From Lactarius indigo (Eukaryota; Basidiomycota; Agaricomycetes; Russulales; Russulaceae), in assembly GCA_025766275.1 (NCBI GenBank), contig JAFKAC010000018.1:947725-1011724 (forward strand): a stretch of DNA of 64,000 nt, given 5' to 3'. This document shows, piece by piece, positions 46,200 to 58,507 of this stretch. How positions within the stretch are numbered: position 1 is the stretch's first letter; every line of letters begins with the position of its first letter. The position numbers and the translations under genes were made by a program. The notes beneath the pieces were generated by a model. That model saw only the letters and a list, made by a program, of their open reading frames with translations, had not been told where the DNA came from and did no database searches.

Positions 46200-47915
46200 A
46201 TGTACTATGAAAATTATCAAAGAGGGCACTCCCCGCAGCGCGCTTCAAAGCATAAGTGCCAACTCCGCTCCTCTTTAAAACCATCACTGCCTTCCTACTT
46301 ACATACCCTTCATCCTCACCTCGAAAGTACTGGCTCGAAGTATCTACCCACTGTAGACTCCATCCCTATAAACCGTATACCGTCCGGTACCTCATCTACC
46401 ATAGAGGGACCGCCTTTCCAACTCGCGCTGAACACCATTACATGTGCATTTCCCGTGCATCACCCTCGTATTTCTGAATATATGTCGACTGACGACATCG
46501 GTGCGACTCTTCCGCTGCCAAGTTTTAATGCCTGTATATTCCCTCCGAGCTATTTCCCGTACGTCGTCCACGGTAGTGGCCGGAAAAGCGAAGGTTTGAT
46601 GGTGCATCAGCACCCGGGTACTGTCTGTTCTCTCATCTTCGACCAGGTGATCTGATGAATGTTTTGACCTGTGTTTAACGAGAGCTGATGAGGAAATTCC
46701 TGAACAGGCATCCCCTGGTGGAATATACGCACCCCGTGCAGCGGAGACCACTCCAAACCCCAATCACGAGGCCTCTCACGGGTGTCCGAGCCAAAGCGAA
46801 TTTTCGCACGCATACTGGTTCACCCCATATAATGCTTACCCCACCCAATCAGTCGTCCGCGATCCCCTCCTCGAGTCTCAACAGGTGTGACCGTTTCATG
46901 ATCACATTTTATAGTTGAGTGCTAAATGTGCAACCGTGGGCAGTGTGGCAGTGGCCCTGATTCCCCACGGACCGACGCAAGTTGGGATGATGGGTCCCTC
47001 TATGGTTTCCGAGACGGGCGCCCAGAACTATACCTGGTGAAGGACGCCCTCTCGTCAGCCAACTCATCCCTTTCTCTAGGAGTGGCCTCACACACCTTTT
47101 CGAAGAGCTCTGGCGTAACACCCATTCCAGAGGGACTCCAATTCTCAGGCCCCCCCGTCATCGATTCACCCGTCCCAAATATTTTTCCGAGCTTGCGATC
47201 GCGCGAAGATCAGCAAGATCAAGAAGCATGGACCCACACTCTTGTTAGCGTGGCCACACCAGTTGGTATGGATGGATGTCGAGACAACTACATGGAGGCG
47301 ATGACTCCATACGGTCCCCAGGAAAGTAGCCCCCAGGCGCTGTACAGACCACGTCGCATACTTCCCCCCAGTCCAGTGCCCCAACCTTACTTCGGTACAA
47401 GCCCGTCGTCACGCTCACCACCAGCGTACCCCAGCGACTTTCTTGCCGTGCATTCATCATCGCAAGCAACTCCGCAGCACCAAAGCCGAGCCGCAAATAC
47501 AAAGAAGCGACCTGAGAAGAAATATTGGTGCTCCAGCTGTAGGAGTGGTTTTTCACAATCCCAGGTGCTAGGCCGGCACATCAAAGATAAGCACGAAACT
47601 AAACGAACTTGTCATCATTGCAAATCCTTCACATGGTCTGGAGGGAGACCCCATCTGTACCGAGAACATCTCCAAATGCAACATCCCCAGCTTGTACTCC
47701 CAGAGGTTGGACAAAAGAGTTCGAGATACACAAAGAAAAGATCGAAGCCTCATGTGCAGGGTGCAAGATACGCCAAAAAGAGTACGCCCCCTCTCTCCAT
47801 GCCTCAGGCTTCTCGTTCTAACCGTGAACATACATTAATAGGCAAACTACATGCCTACGGTGATAAGGGATGCTCCGCTGCACAATTCGTCGTTTTTCCA
47901 TGCGCCAAACAGTGA
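46200..47915 (+). CDS. Gene E: twin C2H2 zinc-finger protein
   Basis: Exons 46200-46646, 46708-46884 and 46944-47915, with phase-0 introns of 61 nt (GTGATC...GAACAG) and 59 nt (GTGTGA...GGGCAG, branch GTGCTAAAT), give 531 residues. If translation starts at the ATG 46482 (MSTDDIGATL), which aligns with the start of gene D, the product has 437. Exon 2 shares SHGC and YPT(Q/R)SV with gene D, and exon 3 starts CGSGPDSP versus CGLAFLSP. The fingers read CSSCRSGFSQSQVLGRH, KDKHETKRTC, then HHCKSFTWSGGRPHLYREH. A basic tail follows (SSRYTKKRSKPH). It is probably a DNA-binding protein; its targets are unknown. Confidence 0.82.
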
Positions 47916-48531
47916 CAGCTACGTCGCATCCCGTATCAAACTGACCTCTCCCACTTCAAATAACGACGTGATCAGAACTACTTTGATCCACGTGGGGGGG
48001 AACTCGAAATTAGCTGGAACACTCTGGGTCGAAGTGCCCATGACCAGCCCTTACTACACCGTATCGTGGTTCTAATCGCTTTTGAAAAATCATTTTACTC
48101 ACCGTTGTATACCAGCCATCCTTCTCCATAATATGTGCTTCTATTTTCCGATTCTCAGACACAATACCGATTTCATACCTATTTTTTTCCGTACAGACTT
48201 CGTACCATCTCTTGCGACAATAACATTCCCTGTCATCGCCTAGTGGAATTCGATGTATTCTGACTTTCTCATGCCAAATAGTGTCTCGTAATACAATGTG
48301 ATAATATGACCATCCTGCCGAACTAGTTTGTGTGCCGAATCACAGGCCATCACCAGATCACCCTTCACAATCACTACAACAGCACATCAGACTGAAGGGT
48401 TAGAAGGGGCCCCGTCAATCAAAGCCGATAAACCGACACCTGCCCTCCATGCGGAACCGAGGCGTGAAGGACGCCGCCCATCCCATTCCCAATTCTGACA
48501 CAGCTCCAAGAAAATAGTAGCTAGACTTATT

Positions 48532-48629
48532 TCAGGACCCATACCGTAAAACAGATAACAAGTCTCCGTCCGACCTCACCGGTCTTTGGAACGAGGGTTG
48601 CGGTGGATAGATACCTAGAACGTCTACCG
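48532..48629. repeat. Flank block shared by genes C, D and E (copy after E)
   Basis: TCAGGACCCATACCGTAAAA and TACCTAGAACGTCTACCG here match 36430-36530; the second part also matches 42349-42384. It lies about 620 bp after gene E. Confidence 0.6.
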
Positions 48630-49199
48630 ATCGCTATGCCGAAAGCAGGAAGAAAAGAATGAGGAGGCGAGCCCCCAACCTGCTAGCGCCGTGACCCGTA
48701 TTCACACAACAGGCCACGCCCGAGAATAGCACCCGGTAAGGGGATGTGATAAGAGTATCCCCGTCAATCGAACAACGATGGCACGCCTCGGGTTCGTTGT
48801 TGGAAACGTGTGCTTCTCGGTGGCACTTCGAGTTCATTGATCGTGGTTGAATCCGGGAATATTCCCCTTCAAAGCTGTGAACGAGCAGTGCCACCTTTCA
48901 GGGGCGAAAGGTTGCCCGTCACGGCGCGCTCATAGTTTCCGCATCTGCAATCGCATCTTACGCCACCGGGGGGAACCAACTCTGAACAAGAAACGAGTAG
49001 AGTACCGGCAAAAAAAAAACAAATTATCGAGGCGGTGCCATCCAAGCAGCCCAGAAGTCTACGGGGAAGCGCGAGATCACGGCAACTTGGAGTCACGATG
49101 AACAAACACAGAAACAGGAAAGGTCGTATCCGTTGGAAAGTCAGGTCAGGTGTTTGTCAACGACTGGAGGGCAAGGAGTCCTCGTTTGGCTAGAGACAC

Positions 49200-49470
49200 C
49201 ATGCGCGATCGTCCGTTGGGCGGTTGCACGCCCATATCAGAAACACCAGGGAAACGGCGAAGATAATCCAACGCCCATCATGCTGTATTTGGTCGCGGGA
49301 GTCCGGAGTCCCATGTTTGCAACAAGGTTTGCGAGTCGGATGTCGTTGTGCACTAATCCAGACTCCCGCGCGACCGGAGGCGTGCCCATGGACAGGACGG
49401 CATGCTGGCAGGACTTGGACTTCATGATTACAGTAATGCATCGTACGCGTCAATTGTTGTAGTCGATACC
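49200..49470 (-). pseudogene. Possible protein-kinase-like remnant
   Basis: One minus-strand frame reads ESGLVHNDIRLANLV, which resembles a catalytic loop (H-x-D-x4-N). The neighbouring frame then reads DGRWIIFAVSLVF, which resembles the strand and altered DFD region after it. The two parts are out of frame with each other and no ATP-binding lobe is seen. Weak evidence. Confidence 0.25.
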
Positions 49471-49939
49471 GTTCTGGGTCACGGCGGTTTGTACCTGGCG
49501 GGCTCAGGCTCAAGCTGATGTGCTAAGGATTGGTCACCCGGCCCGGGTGAATTCGCGTGTGATATTTTTTGGCGCAGGCTCTGAGCTCAGGGTTCTCTCT
49601 CAGGGCAGAGAAACCCTTATTGTTCTCGTCGTAGTCACTGTCTGATGTCGTCCAACAGTGGCCATCATCGAGCCTATACGAGTCCTTATCGATGAAGAAC
49701 GAACTTCCGTGGAATAGCGGCCACCCAGATGAGAAAAAAATTGGATGAAAGTGAGGGGGGAAGGGAGGGGGGTATATGCGATGTATGGTACTAGTACAGC
49801 CTGAGGACAAGACAACAAGAAACAGTGCGAGCGGCAAGATTTTTGCAGCCCCATCCCCCTCCGATCCGGGTCCGACTCTATTCCCGAGTTTCTAGAATCC
49901 GCTATTGGTACAACAACTTGAAATTGAAGTCTGACTTGG

Positions 49940-51757
49940 CTACTGGTCGAAGTCGTACACAGCGCGCCCGCCCCCGTCGTCGCCTGAGCCTACAGGGCCA
50001 CCCCACCCGCCAACATTACGCAAGAGTGGGTCGAGCGATGCGAGTTCGTCCTTGATACTATTCCGCGCGAACACGTCGAGATCCTTCAGGAGCACCGAAA
50101 TGATTTTCTGACAAGCGCACGATTAGTTAATTTTTTGTTTTTTTAGCCGTTAGCATACAAAAAGGTTGAAGGAAGGGGCCCACCTTGAACTTGCCGTCCA
50201 CCTTGAGCACTAGTTCGCCCAGCGCGGGCGTCCAGCTCGGCGGGGGGCTATGTAGCACGCCGTTGCCCATGCCGTTACCCACGCCGCTGGCGCCGCCTCC
50301 GCCGCCGGTGCCGAGCGCGACGTTCAGCAGCGCGTCGTCTGTGGCGGATGCTGGCGTTTGGCTCTGGAAGAGGTATGAGACGCCCGGGTGCGGTGCGAGG
50401 CCGAGCATATGCTGCGATGCGTGCGGGAAGGGTGAAGGCCCTAGAAGCTTGGCGAGCTTTGCGTAGAGCGCAGAGAGGATGTCGAGGAGCGAGAGGAGGG
50501 TCTGGGTGTAGTCGAGCGGGAAGGGCTGTAGCAGTGCGTTGGTCAGTCGTCGTATCAAGAAAGCAGGAGACGGCTCTGATACCATGTGAGGGACGGCGAG
50601 ATATGTGTCGGAGGTGTCTGGCACGTTCAATGTGTAATCACCGACGCCTGTATGCCGCTTGGGTGGACGCCTCCAGAGACGCTAGGATCGAAGAAAAGGC
50701 ATTAAGGAGAATGTGGGGTAAGCGGAGGGCAAAATACGAGCTACCATTTTTGGACGGTCGTTGTCCTCTTTCGCCTGCTCGTACTCGGTGAGCATGTTGA
50801 GCGCCGAGCGCAGAAAGTCAGTCGGATGCAAGATGTCGAAGAGGGAGGAGAGTGACATGGCGAGGACCGCAAATCGATGTGTCCTAGCGGGGGGGGATGT
50901 CAGTTCATCAAGGTAGCCCGGTACGTGATAACGCACACACCTCTTCTTCATCGCCGTATTGTTGAACACGCGATCAAGCTCGATGCGCGACATCGCGATC
51001 GTATGAAACCAATGACTCCGCCTGCACGTACGGCCCGACAACGAGAATACATCATCAGAAACACCAGACAGGACGTAAGTAAACAGCAGACGCACCCGTC
51101 GTGCACGTTCCGCATATACGTCAGCGTGATGATGCGCTTCTGCACCAGGTCCCGCAGGTACTCGACTGTCGCGCCAGGACTGCCCCCTCCCGGCGTGGCG
51201 CCAGCAACCGGCGGGGGGAACGTGTTCGGCGAGTCCGCGAGCAAGCTCTGCGCGTCCCACTCGCGCATGGTGGCGGCGGCGGCAGCCGCCGCCGCAGGCC
51301 CGCCGAGCGCAACGAACGCTTGTTGCTGTTGCTGTTGCTGCGCATGGTGTAGGGAGGCGAACTGCGGAAGCGAGGGAGTGGACGTGCCGGACGTGGTTGG
51401 TGTTGGGAGGGCACTCGAGGGGGTAACGGATGAGGCTGTGGGAGGCGGGACGTATGACGACGGGGGTGGTTGTGGTGTTGGTGTTGGCGGTAGGGGGGCC
51501 GAGAGTACATGTGGGGGGAGCAGCGGTGGTGCGTGCGTACCGTTGATTCCCGTACTGTTGTTGCTACTATTGCTGCTGCTGCCGGCAGCGATTACGCTGG
51601 TGGCGGCAGCCGCGTGGCTGTTGTTGTTGTTGTTGATGTTATTGCTGTTTGTGCCACTACCACCGGGTTTGAACGAAGAAAGGAGGTTCTGAGCAGATGA
51701 TTTTCGTCGCATGGCTGGACGAAGGATAGATTGAGAGTCTGGAGTCGAAGGAGCCAT
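49940..51757 (-). CDS. Conserved fungal protein of unknown function
   Basis: Five exons on the minus strand: 51757-51096, 51021-50941, 50883-50745, 50681-50184 and 50107-49940, giving 515 residues. Introns are 57-76 nt with GT-AG ends. The first 200 residues are low complexity (Asn, Ser, Pro, poly-Gln, poly-Ala). Then follow conserved segments: YLRDLVQKRIITLTYMRNVH; WFHTIAMSRIELDRVF with NNTAMKKR; FAVLAMSLSSLFDI; and near the C terminus KFKKIISVLLKDLDVFARNS and KDELASLDPLLRNVG. I recognise this as a protein conserved among fungi but can name no function; no catalytic motif or membrane segment is evident. It is head-to-head with NTF2, 133 bp apart. A decayed copy of exon 4 lies at 38845-39240. 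Confidence 0.85.
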
Positions 51758-51890
51758 GCGACCTCGGTTCCTTCACTCAAGATGAGGTTGCCCATACGCG
51801 GGTTGGTCACGCACGACCGGTAATCTAATCAGCCACGCGACTGCATCGCCTCCGCTATCGTGTCCTTTTGTCCTCTTCCTCCTCAAAGCT
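51758..51890. promoter_or_regulatory. Shared bidirectional promoter region
   Basis: Only 133 bp separate the start codons of the divergent genes at 51757 (minus) and 51891 (plus), so both promoters must overlap. There is a CT-rich run just before the NTF2 ATG and no clear TATA box. Confidence 0.6.
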
Positions 51891-52517
51891 ATGGCAGACA
51901 TCAATTCAATCGCAAAGCAATTTACTGATTTCTATTACACCACCTTCGATTCCAATCGTGCCAGTCTCGCACCCCTCTATGTGCGTCGCTTATCAGCACT
52001 CTCATTCTTTCTCTTGATGGTCTACTAACTGATCTTTTTTCTCCTAGCGCGATACATCGATGTTAACCTTCGAGGGAACCCAGATCCAGGGCACGAGTCA
52101 AATAGTCGAGAAGCTGACGGTATCACTACTCAGTCCCAGACCTCGGGACGATGACTGATAGACTAAATACTTAGTCTCTTCCTTTCGCCAAGGTGCAACA
52201 CAAAGTGACGACTCTCGACGCGCAACCATCCAACCCAACTGTCCCATCGCTCGTCGTGAGCGTTACTGGTTTACTCGTAGTAGGTTGAAGGGCTGCTCGT
52301 GCCCTACTAGAATCTGAGACCCATCACCGTCTAGGTCGATGATAGCCCGAATCCGCTGCAGTTCTCTCAAGTGTTCCAGCTCATTCCAGACGGCGGGAGC
52401 TACTACGTGTACGTTATTTCCCCCCTTCTCTCTCTCTACGGGTGAGAGCTAACGAAATGACACCTCCACCCCCTGTACAGACTCAACGACATATTCCGTC
52501 TCAATTATGGCGCCTGA
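51891..52517 (+). CDS. NTF2: Nuclear transport factor 2 (NTF2)
   Basis: Five short exons: 51891-51980, 52048-52119, 52193-52279, 52335-52408 and 52481-52517, giving 119 residues, close to the usual 120-125. Introns are 55-73 nt with GT-AG ends. The start MADINSIAKQFTDFYYTTFD, the FEGTQIQG segment and the end FSQVFQLIPDGGSYYVLNDI followed by FRLNYGA are hallmarks of the single-domain NTF2 fold. NTF2 dimers carry Ran-GDP from cytosol to nucleus through FG-nucleoporins and so keep nuclear import running. It is divergent from the gene at 51757 and convergent with Rab11 at 52940. Confidence 0.95.
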
Positions 52518-52939
52518 TAGGAATAAAGCGAGTTGACGTAGATGCATATTGCCCAGCATAATGTCGTGTTTTGTTTCCTGTTGGGGCCGTTGTGAGAAGT
52601 ATACCTAGCGGCCGTTCGTACTCGGACGACTGCAAATTTAAATATCAACACATATTGTTTGAACCACCACTGCCTTCGTACAGGATCAGATCGCATCGAT
52701 GCACGACCCTATCTCACTTTGTTTTCATCATCGCATCATCGCTCAAGCTGTGTTTCATGCAGGATCACGATAGGCCGCAATCACGGCGGGGATAACCCTG
52801 AGTGCACGGTATTCATCACAGATTAGACACTTACACCTCTAGCAAAGAGAGTGATACCAACAAGAAAAGGGAGAACGACAGCCAGACATGGCGTAATTAC
52901 ATAGTAGTGGTATGTACGTGTAAGTGAGCCAGCCAACGT

Positions 52940-53909
<970 letters not shown>

Positions 53910-54341
53910 GGTGATTTAAAAGATAAGTATTTCGAGTTCGGGTAGGATGAAGACCAAGAGGGAGGAATAAGCAGTTAATAGTAAAGGTTAGAGGAATCCG
54001 GAGCGCGATGTTGTACGAGGATTTCTCCAGAGGCGGAGATTCAATCTGGTGCCACCGAACAAAAAATCCTTGGAAAAGCCAATGCCGTGACAGTGTTCGT
54101 CTAAAATATCGTCTCTGGAGTACAGACGGCCCAATACTTATAGAAAAAATCACTCAAACCGAAACAAATGTCCCATCAATCAATCATGATGACTATATTA
54201 TGATCTCAGCACAGGAGTGGCGTGACAGTCACGTTGTGACGAGAAACGTGTCACGTTGTGCGATCCGGCTTCAGGCGCGTGTAATTTCGGGTACCGTGGT
54301 GCTCAGCGCTCCTGTTCCAGTTATATGCGCATACATCGACC
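53910..54341. promoter_or_regulatory. Intergenic promoter region of Rab11 and the ITFG1-like gene
   Basis: 432 bp between divergent start codons. TATTATGA and CACGTTGTGACG-type motifs are present, including GTGACA/GTCACGTTGTGAC near 54219-54250. No known fungal site is assigned with confidence. Confidence 0.45.
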
Positions 54342-56902
54342 ATGCGAATATTCCACAGGCGACTTCGGCCTCCACGACGTCTCTCACTTCTCCTCTTCGT
54401 CACCAGTGCTGCCCTCTTTGTTGCACCAACCACCGCACTCTGGCCGTTTCCTCCAAAACGCTTCTCAGGCAACTCACTTGTTGGCGCGGGTTCCTTGGGC
54501 CTCGATGACGGTGATGGCAGAGTTATAGCATTTGGCGATTTCAATGGTGATCATTTGTGCGTTTTCCACACATTGCCATGTTCAGAACATTGTCCTGATC
54601 GGCGGATAGTATGGATGTCCTAACGCTGGCCTCCGACCAACACACCGTCTTCGTCTACCTCTGGAGTCATGGTAAGTAGCCCATTACATGTCCGCATGGA
54701 CTTGCTACCCACAGTCGTCTAGCCAACTTTTCTTTCCATCGTTCCGCATCTTTCCGACATCCCGAACGCATTTACAATGTCGTCCCCGGCGACTATACCC
54801 ACGACGGCCGACTTGACCTACTAGTAATGTCACAAAGCCCATCATCCACCCGCATCTCTCTTTCCATCTACCCCGCCATGCCCGCCGGCGGGTTTTGTAC
54901 GCAATTCTTTCCCCCCTCCATAAGCATACTTACAACCACATAGTTATGAATCCAATCGAACTTCCTCCCTCTTCACTCGCTCAGCCCATTCCCTTCGATA
55001 GCGACGGTCAGATGCGAATCGACCTGCTAGGTCTTCAGCCCGGGTTCTCCCAACTCAGGATGTGGAAGAACGTGTGGAACGCTTCGGAGCCTTCCGGTCC
55101 GCTATACGACATGTAAGACTGCATATATGCGGCGTGTTCCCCTCTCACATCTCTAATAGTACCGATGCCCCCTTCTCCGGACCTCAATGCCGCATTTCCA
55201 ACCCTCATAGCAATGCTGCTGTAGACCTCAACGGAGACTGCGTAGCTGGCTCGTATTTCCTACTTTTTGGATTAATTCCTTAATCCTGATCAATTTATGC
55301 AGATATATTCCTCGTTTGTGACGATGGTGCTGGAAAGAAGTCTTTCCAGGTCTGGGTCAGTGAACCTAGTGAAGGGTTCACCCTCGCACAACACGGCTCG
55401 CTCCCTGCGGGTACTCAGTCCGTTGTTTTCGCTGACATGGGTACTCTCACTTCGTCACCGACCTCTTTGGTAACGCTAATTTTCCCGTTTCAGACAGAGA
55501 CGGAACCATTGACCTTCTTGTCACTACTTGCGATTTAATTTCTCGTTCCACGGGACTCGGGACTAACTGTGCCCTGAACATCGCTTATAATACGCAGCTC
55601 CCGTTGTGCGCCGCTACTTCGTCGTTCCCTTTTACCAGTGATCCCGCCGCCGCGGCTCCCTGCCGCCGCCCTGATGCGCTATGTGTCGCCGACTCTAAAT
55701 TCACTTTTGCTTTTTCAGGTCCGGTATGTCCTGTCTACACAATCCCCTAGTCATACATTTTTTTGACGATGCTCGCGAACACGATGTAGAACTATGTCAG
55801 TGTTCCAATAAAGGACCTTCTACAGGACGGGGGGAAGCTCCGGGTGCTCGACACGTCATTTTCACCTGCGCAGCCCGTCCTGCCGCGCCTTGGTGACGCC
55901 GATTTGGACGGCTTTCCCGACCTACTCCTCGTGACCGAGGGCCGCGTGCGCCTCCTGCTCTCCACGCCCTGCGGGCGCGGGGTGCCTGGATGTTCAGCGC
56001 CCGGTGCCCGTCGCGGGTGGCGTGAGGTGCGCAAGGGCGTCGAACCGCTTGCGAGCATCAAGGACGCCCGGAGCGCGGTGTTCGTGGACATGGATGAGGA
56101 CGGAACGCTCGACGTGATGGTGCAGCGTACGGGCGAACAAGGTGCCGGTCGAGTACTCTTCGTGCAAAACAACTTCTATTACGACGCGTTCTTCATGAAA
56201 GCGATCCGTCCGTCCCCGTTTTCTCACATCATTTTTGTTTTTCTGAACTCTTTTTTTTGTAGTGATGAATGGTGCATGCAGCTCGGGCTGGTGTGTACCA
56301 GAGAATGCCAGCCTTGCGCGCTATGCCGTCAGTCCCCCGTCTTCCTTCACCTTGCCGCTGTCTACTTAACTTTATCGGTCCGCCGTCTATAGCCCTCCGG
56401 TGCGAGCACGTCCGGCGCAAGCTATAAGTACACCATCTTGGACACATCCGGCCGGCGATCAGCGGCGCAAGTCCCACAGCTACCCCAGACGTCATACCAG
56501 GCGCTGAACACGCCATATGCGTTCTTTGGGCTCGGCCGTACGAACAACTACATCGAAAATCTGTTCGCCGGCGCGGGGCGCCAGCGCGTCGCCGCGCTCG
56601 AGATGGTCATCCCCAACTCGAAGCTCGTGATCAACCCCGGTCCCGCGCCCGGCGAGTGGCATAAGGAGCTGTACCTCCGCCCCGGGCAGTGGATACCCTG
56701 GGTTGGCGTAAGCGTCCTGGGTACGATGATCGCACTTGCTGGAGTCGTGCTTGTGCTGCATCTCAACGAGAAGGTCCGTTTTTTTTTTGGGCGTCCCTTG
56801 CTTGCTATTCACTCGATTCCTTCTTCCGTTTTCTACATTTAGCGTGAGGACGAGCTAGAGCGCAGACGCGCGTCGCACCATATCAACTTTGATGCGCTAT
56901 GA
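54342..56902 (+). CDS. ITFG1/TIP-like FG-GAP membrane protein
   Basis: Eleven exons: 54342-54556, 54610-54671, 54723-54896, 54944-55112, 55160-55248, 55303-55440, 55494-55723, 55790-56207, 56263-56327, 56393-56773 and 56843-56902, giving 666 residues. The N terminus has basic residues then LSLLLFVTSAALFVA, a signal peptide. The lumenal or extracellular part has FG-GAP/calcium-loop type repeats (DFNGDHFMDVL, DYTHDGRLDLL, DRDGTIDLL, DADLDGFPDLLLV, DMDEDGTLDVM), forming a beta propeller. FFGLGRTNNYIENLF is the conserved segment before one transmembrane helix (VSVLGTMIALAGVVLVLHL) and a short basic cytosolic tail. This is the architecture of the T-cell immunomodulatory protein family (ITFG1, LINKIN); its role in fungi is not established. 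Intron 5 has a GC donor. Confidence 0.9.
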
Positions 56903-58507
56903 TATGTGGACTTGTATTACTGTACTTCCAGTAATCTATTTTTGGTGCACCCTAGGAACAGGCACCACTCAGGTACCTGCTGTTGCTTATTAGCTAATCA
57001 AGGGACACTCTCACGAAGAACGCACTTCTTTGAAAAGCTCACTCTGAGCCTAGGAACTGGTCAATGCCTCGTTGTGTACACAATCAAATCTTATAATGGT
57101 CGCAAAACTTAGAGCTTAAATCCCCAACTTAAAGTCCCCATTGAGATCCATTGCCGCTGTCCTTCGAAGGCTCAGAGTAATAGATTCATCTCTCTCCCCA
57201 TGACCGAATATTCCGATCGGCATTGTACCAGAACGGAAACAGACCGAATCTGTTAAACCGATTCGCTTTGCTTACTGTAAACTTAGTTGTCTTCGTCCAT
57301 GTGGCCATTGTTCCGGCCATCTCTTGGACGTAATAGCCAGCCCGAGAAAGAGGAAAGAGGGGGTTGCATAGAGATTGGAGAACCTTAGGTTTCTGAGCGA
57401 ACGGCCAACCCTGCCTAACTTACTTTTGCGCCGATATCTCCGAGTCCACACAACCCGGGGCCATGCCGCACGCCGCACGCCGCACACCGCGTGGCAGTGT
57501 GTGCCAGCAGGACCGTCGGTTACTAGCCTCCCCTCATCCTCGTTGCTTTCTTCCCCATTTCTCCCCCCCCTTCCATCTCCCTTTTCTCCTGCAGCTTGGA
57601 GTTTCTCAATAATTGTTGCTGACACCACCTTGTGCAGCAAGGTCTCTGTAATTTTTTGCTTCTGGGTATGCGGCCGATCCCCCTGTGTTGGTTCTCGGTA
57701 TCTTTCGCCCCCCGCATTGCTTTCGGGGAGTGGCATTGATGCGCGGCGTCATGCACCTAAGTCCGAGCTACTCGATGATCTCTGGCTCGTCGCCGGGACC
57801 CTCCCTTAGTAGCCCGCATTCAAGTTTTATACGAGCCCCTGGGGAGAGGTTTCTGGTTCAGGCCTCAAGTCCAGAATTCTTGAACTGTGCGATCTGGGGC
57901 GACCGGGTTGCGATGTCTGTCAGAAATGATGGAAGGTGGCGCTCGCTCGTGCGTGGCACGGGGCACGGTGCGATCGCGACCGATGGCCTTTCTTCGGGGA
58001 CTTCACGCGCTTCGCGAACCATCGATGACAATTCAATTACGAGTTCTGGGTCTGCGGCCAAGCAAGCGGAGGGACTCTGCACCCACGTGTGATCAGCAGG
58101 TGACCGGCGGCGGCGGAAACCTTTCTACGCATTTTAAATCTAGTCTAAGTGAAGCTGTCCCCGCTGCGAATGCTGTCGACGGGAGATCCAATAGCGGAAA
58201 GAAAGCAGTCTCGACAGCAAGCGAGGGCTTGCAAAGAAGGATGCGTGACGATATTGCAAGTGTCAACTGATCACGACGTCGTGGCCCTTGGGCGCCTGTA
58301 CGCCGTATGAGTTTGTCAGGCCAGACTCAGTTACTGGGGTTGAAGCTTCAAGCACCGCCAGGGCGCAAAACGAAGTAGCGCCCGGTTTTGACAGCCAATT
58401 CAGAGTCAGTGGATGCACGTGCTGACAGGGGGGCATTGAGCGTCAAAGATTAGATTTGAATGAAGAGCCCATATCCCCCGCGCAAGAAAAAGGTGTTTGT
58501 CATTATA
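56903..58507. other. Intergenic stretch between convergent genes
   Basis: 1.6 kb between the 3' ends of the ITFG1-like gene and Rab11 copy 2. Several overlapping frames of 127-154 codons occur on both strands without domains. CGCACGC repeats lie at about 57465-57490. I see no gene I can support. Confidence 0.4.

Larger units (their letters stand above)
47916..49939. other. Intergenic stretch between gene E and the conserved gene block
   Basis: Contains the third flank block (48532-48629) and a possible kinase-like remnant at about 49200-49470. Nothing else is recognised. Confidence 0.45.

Noticed and set aside
20130..47915. Idea that the region is a mating-type locus
   Set aside because: No homeodomain, pheromone receptor or CAAX pheromone precursor was seen; the genes have C2H2 fingers only.
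57272..58270. Frames of 127-154 codons between convergent genes
   Set aside because: Present on both strands, no domain, no consistent intron chain.
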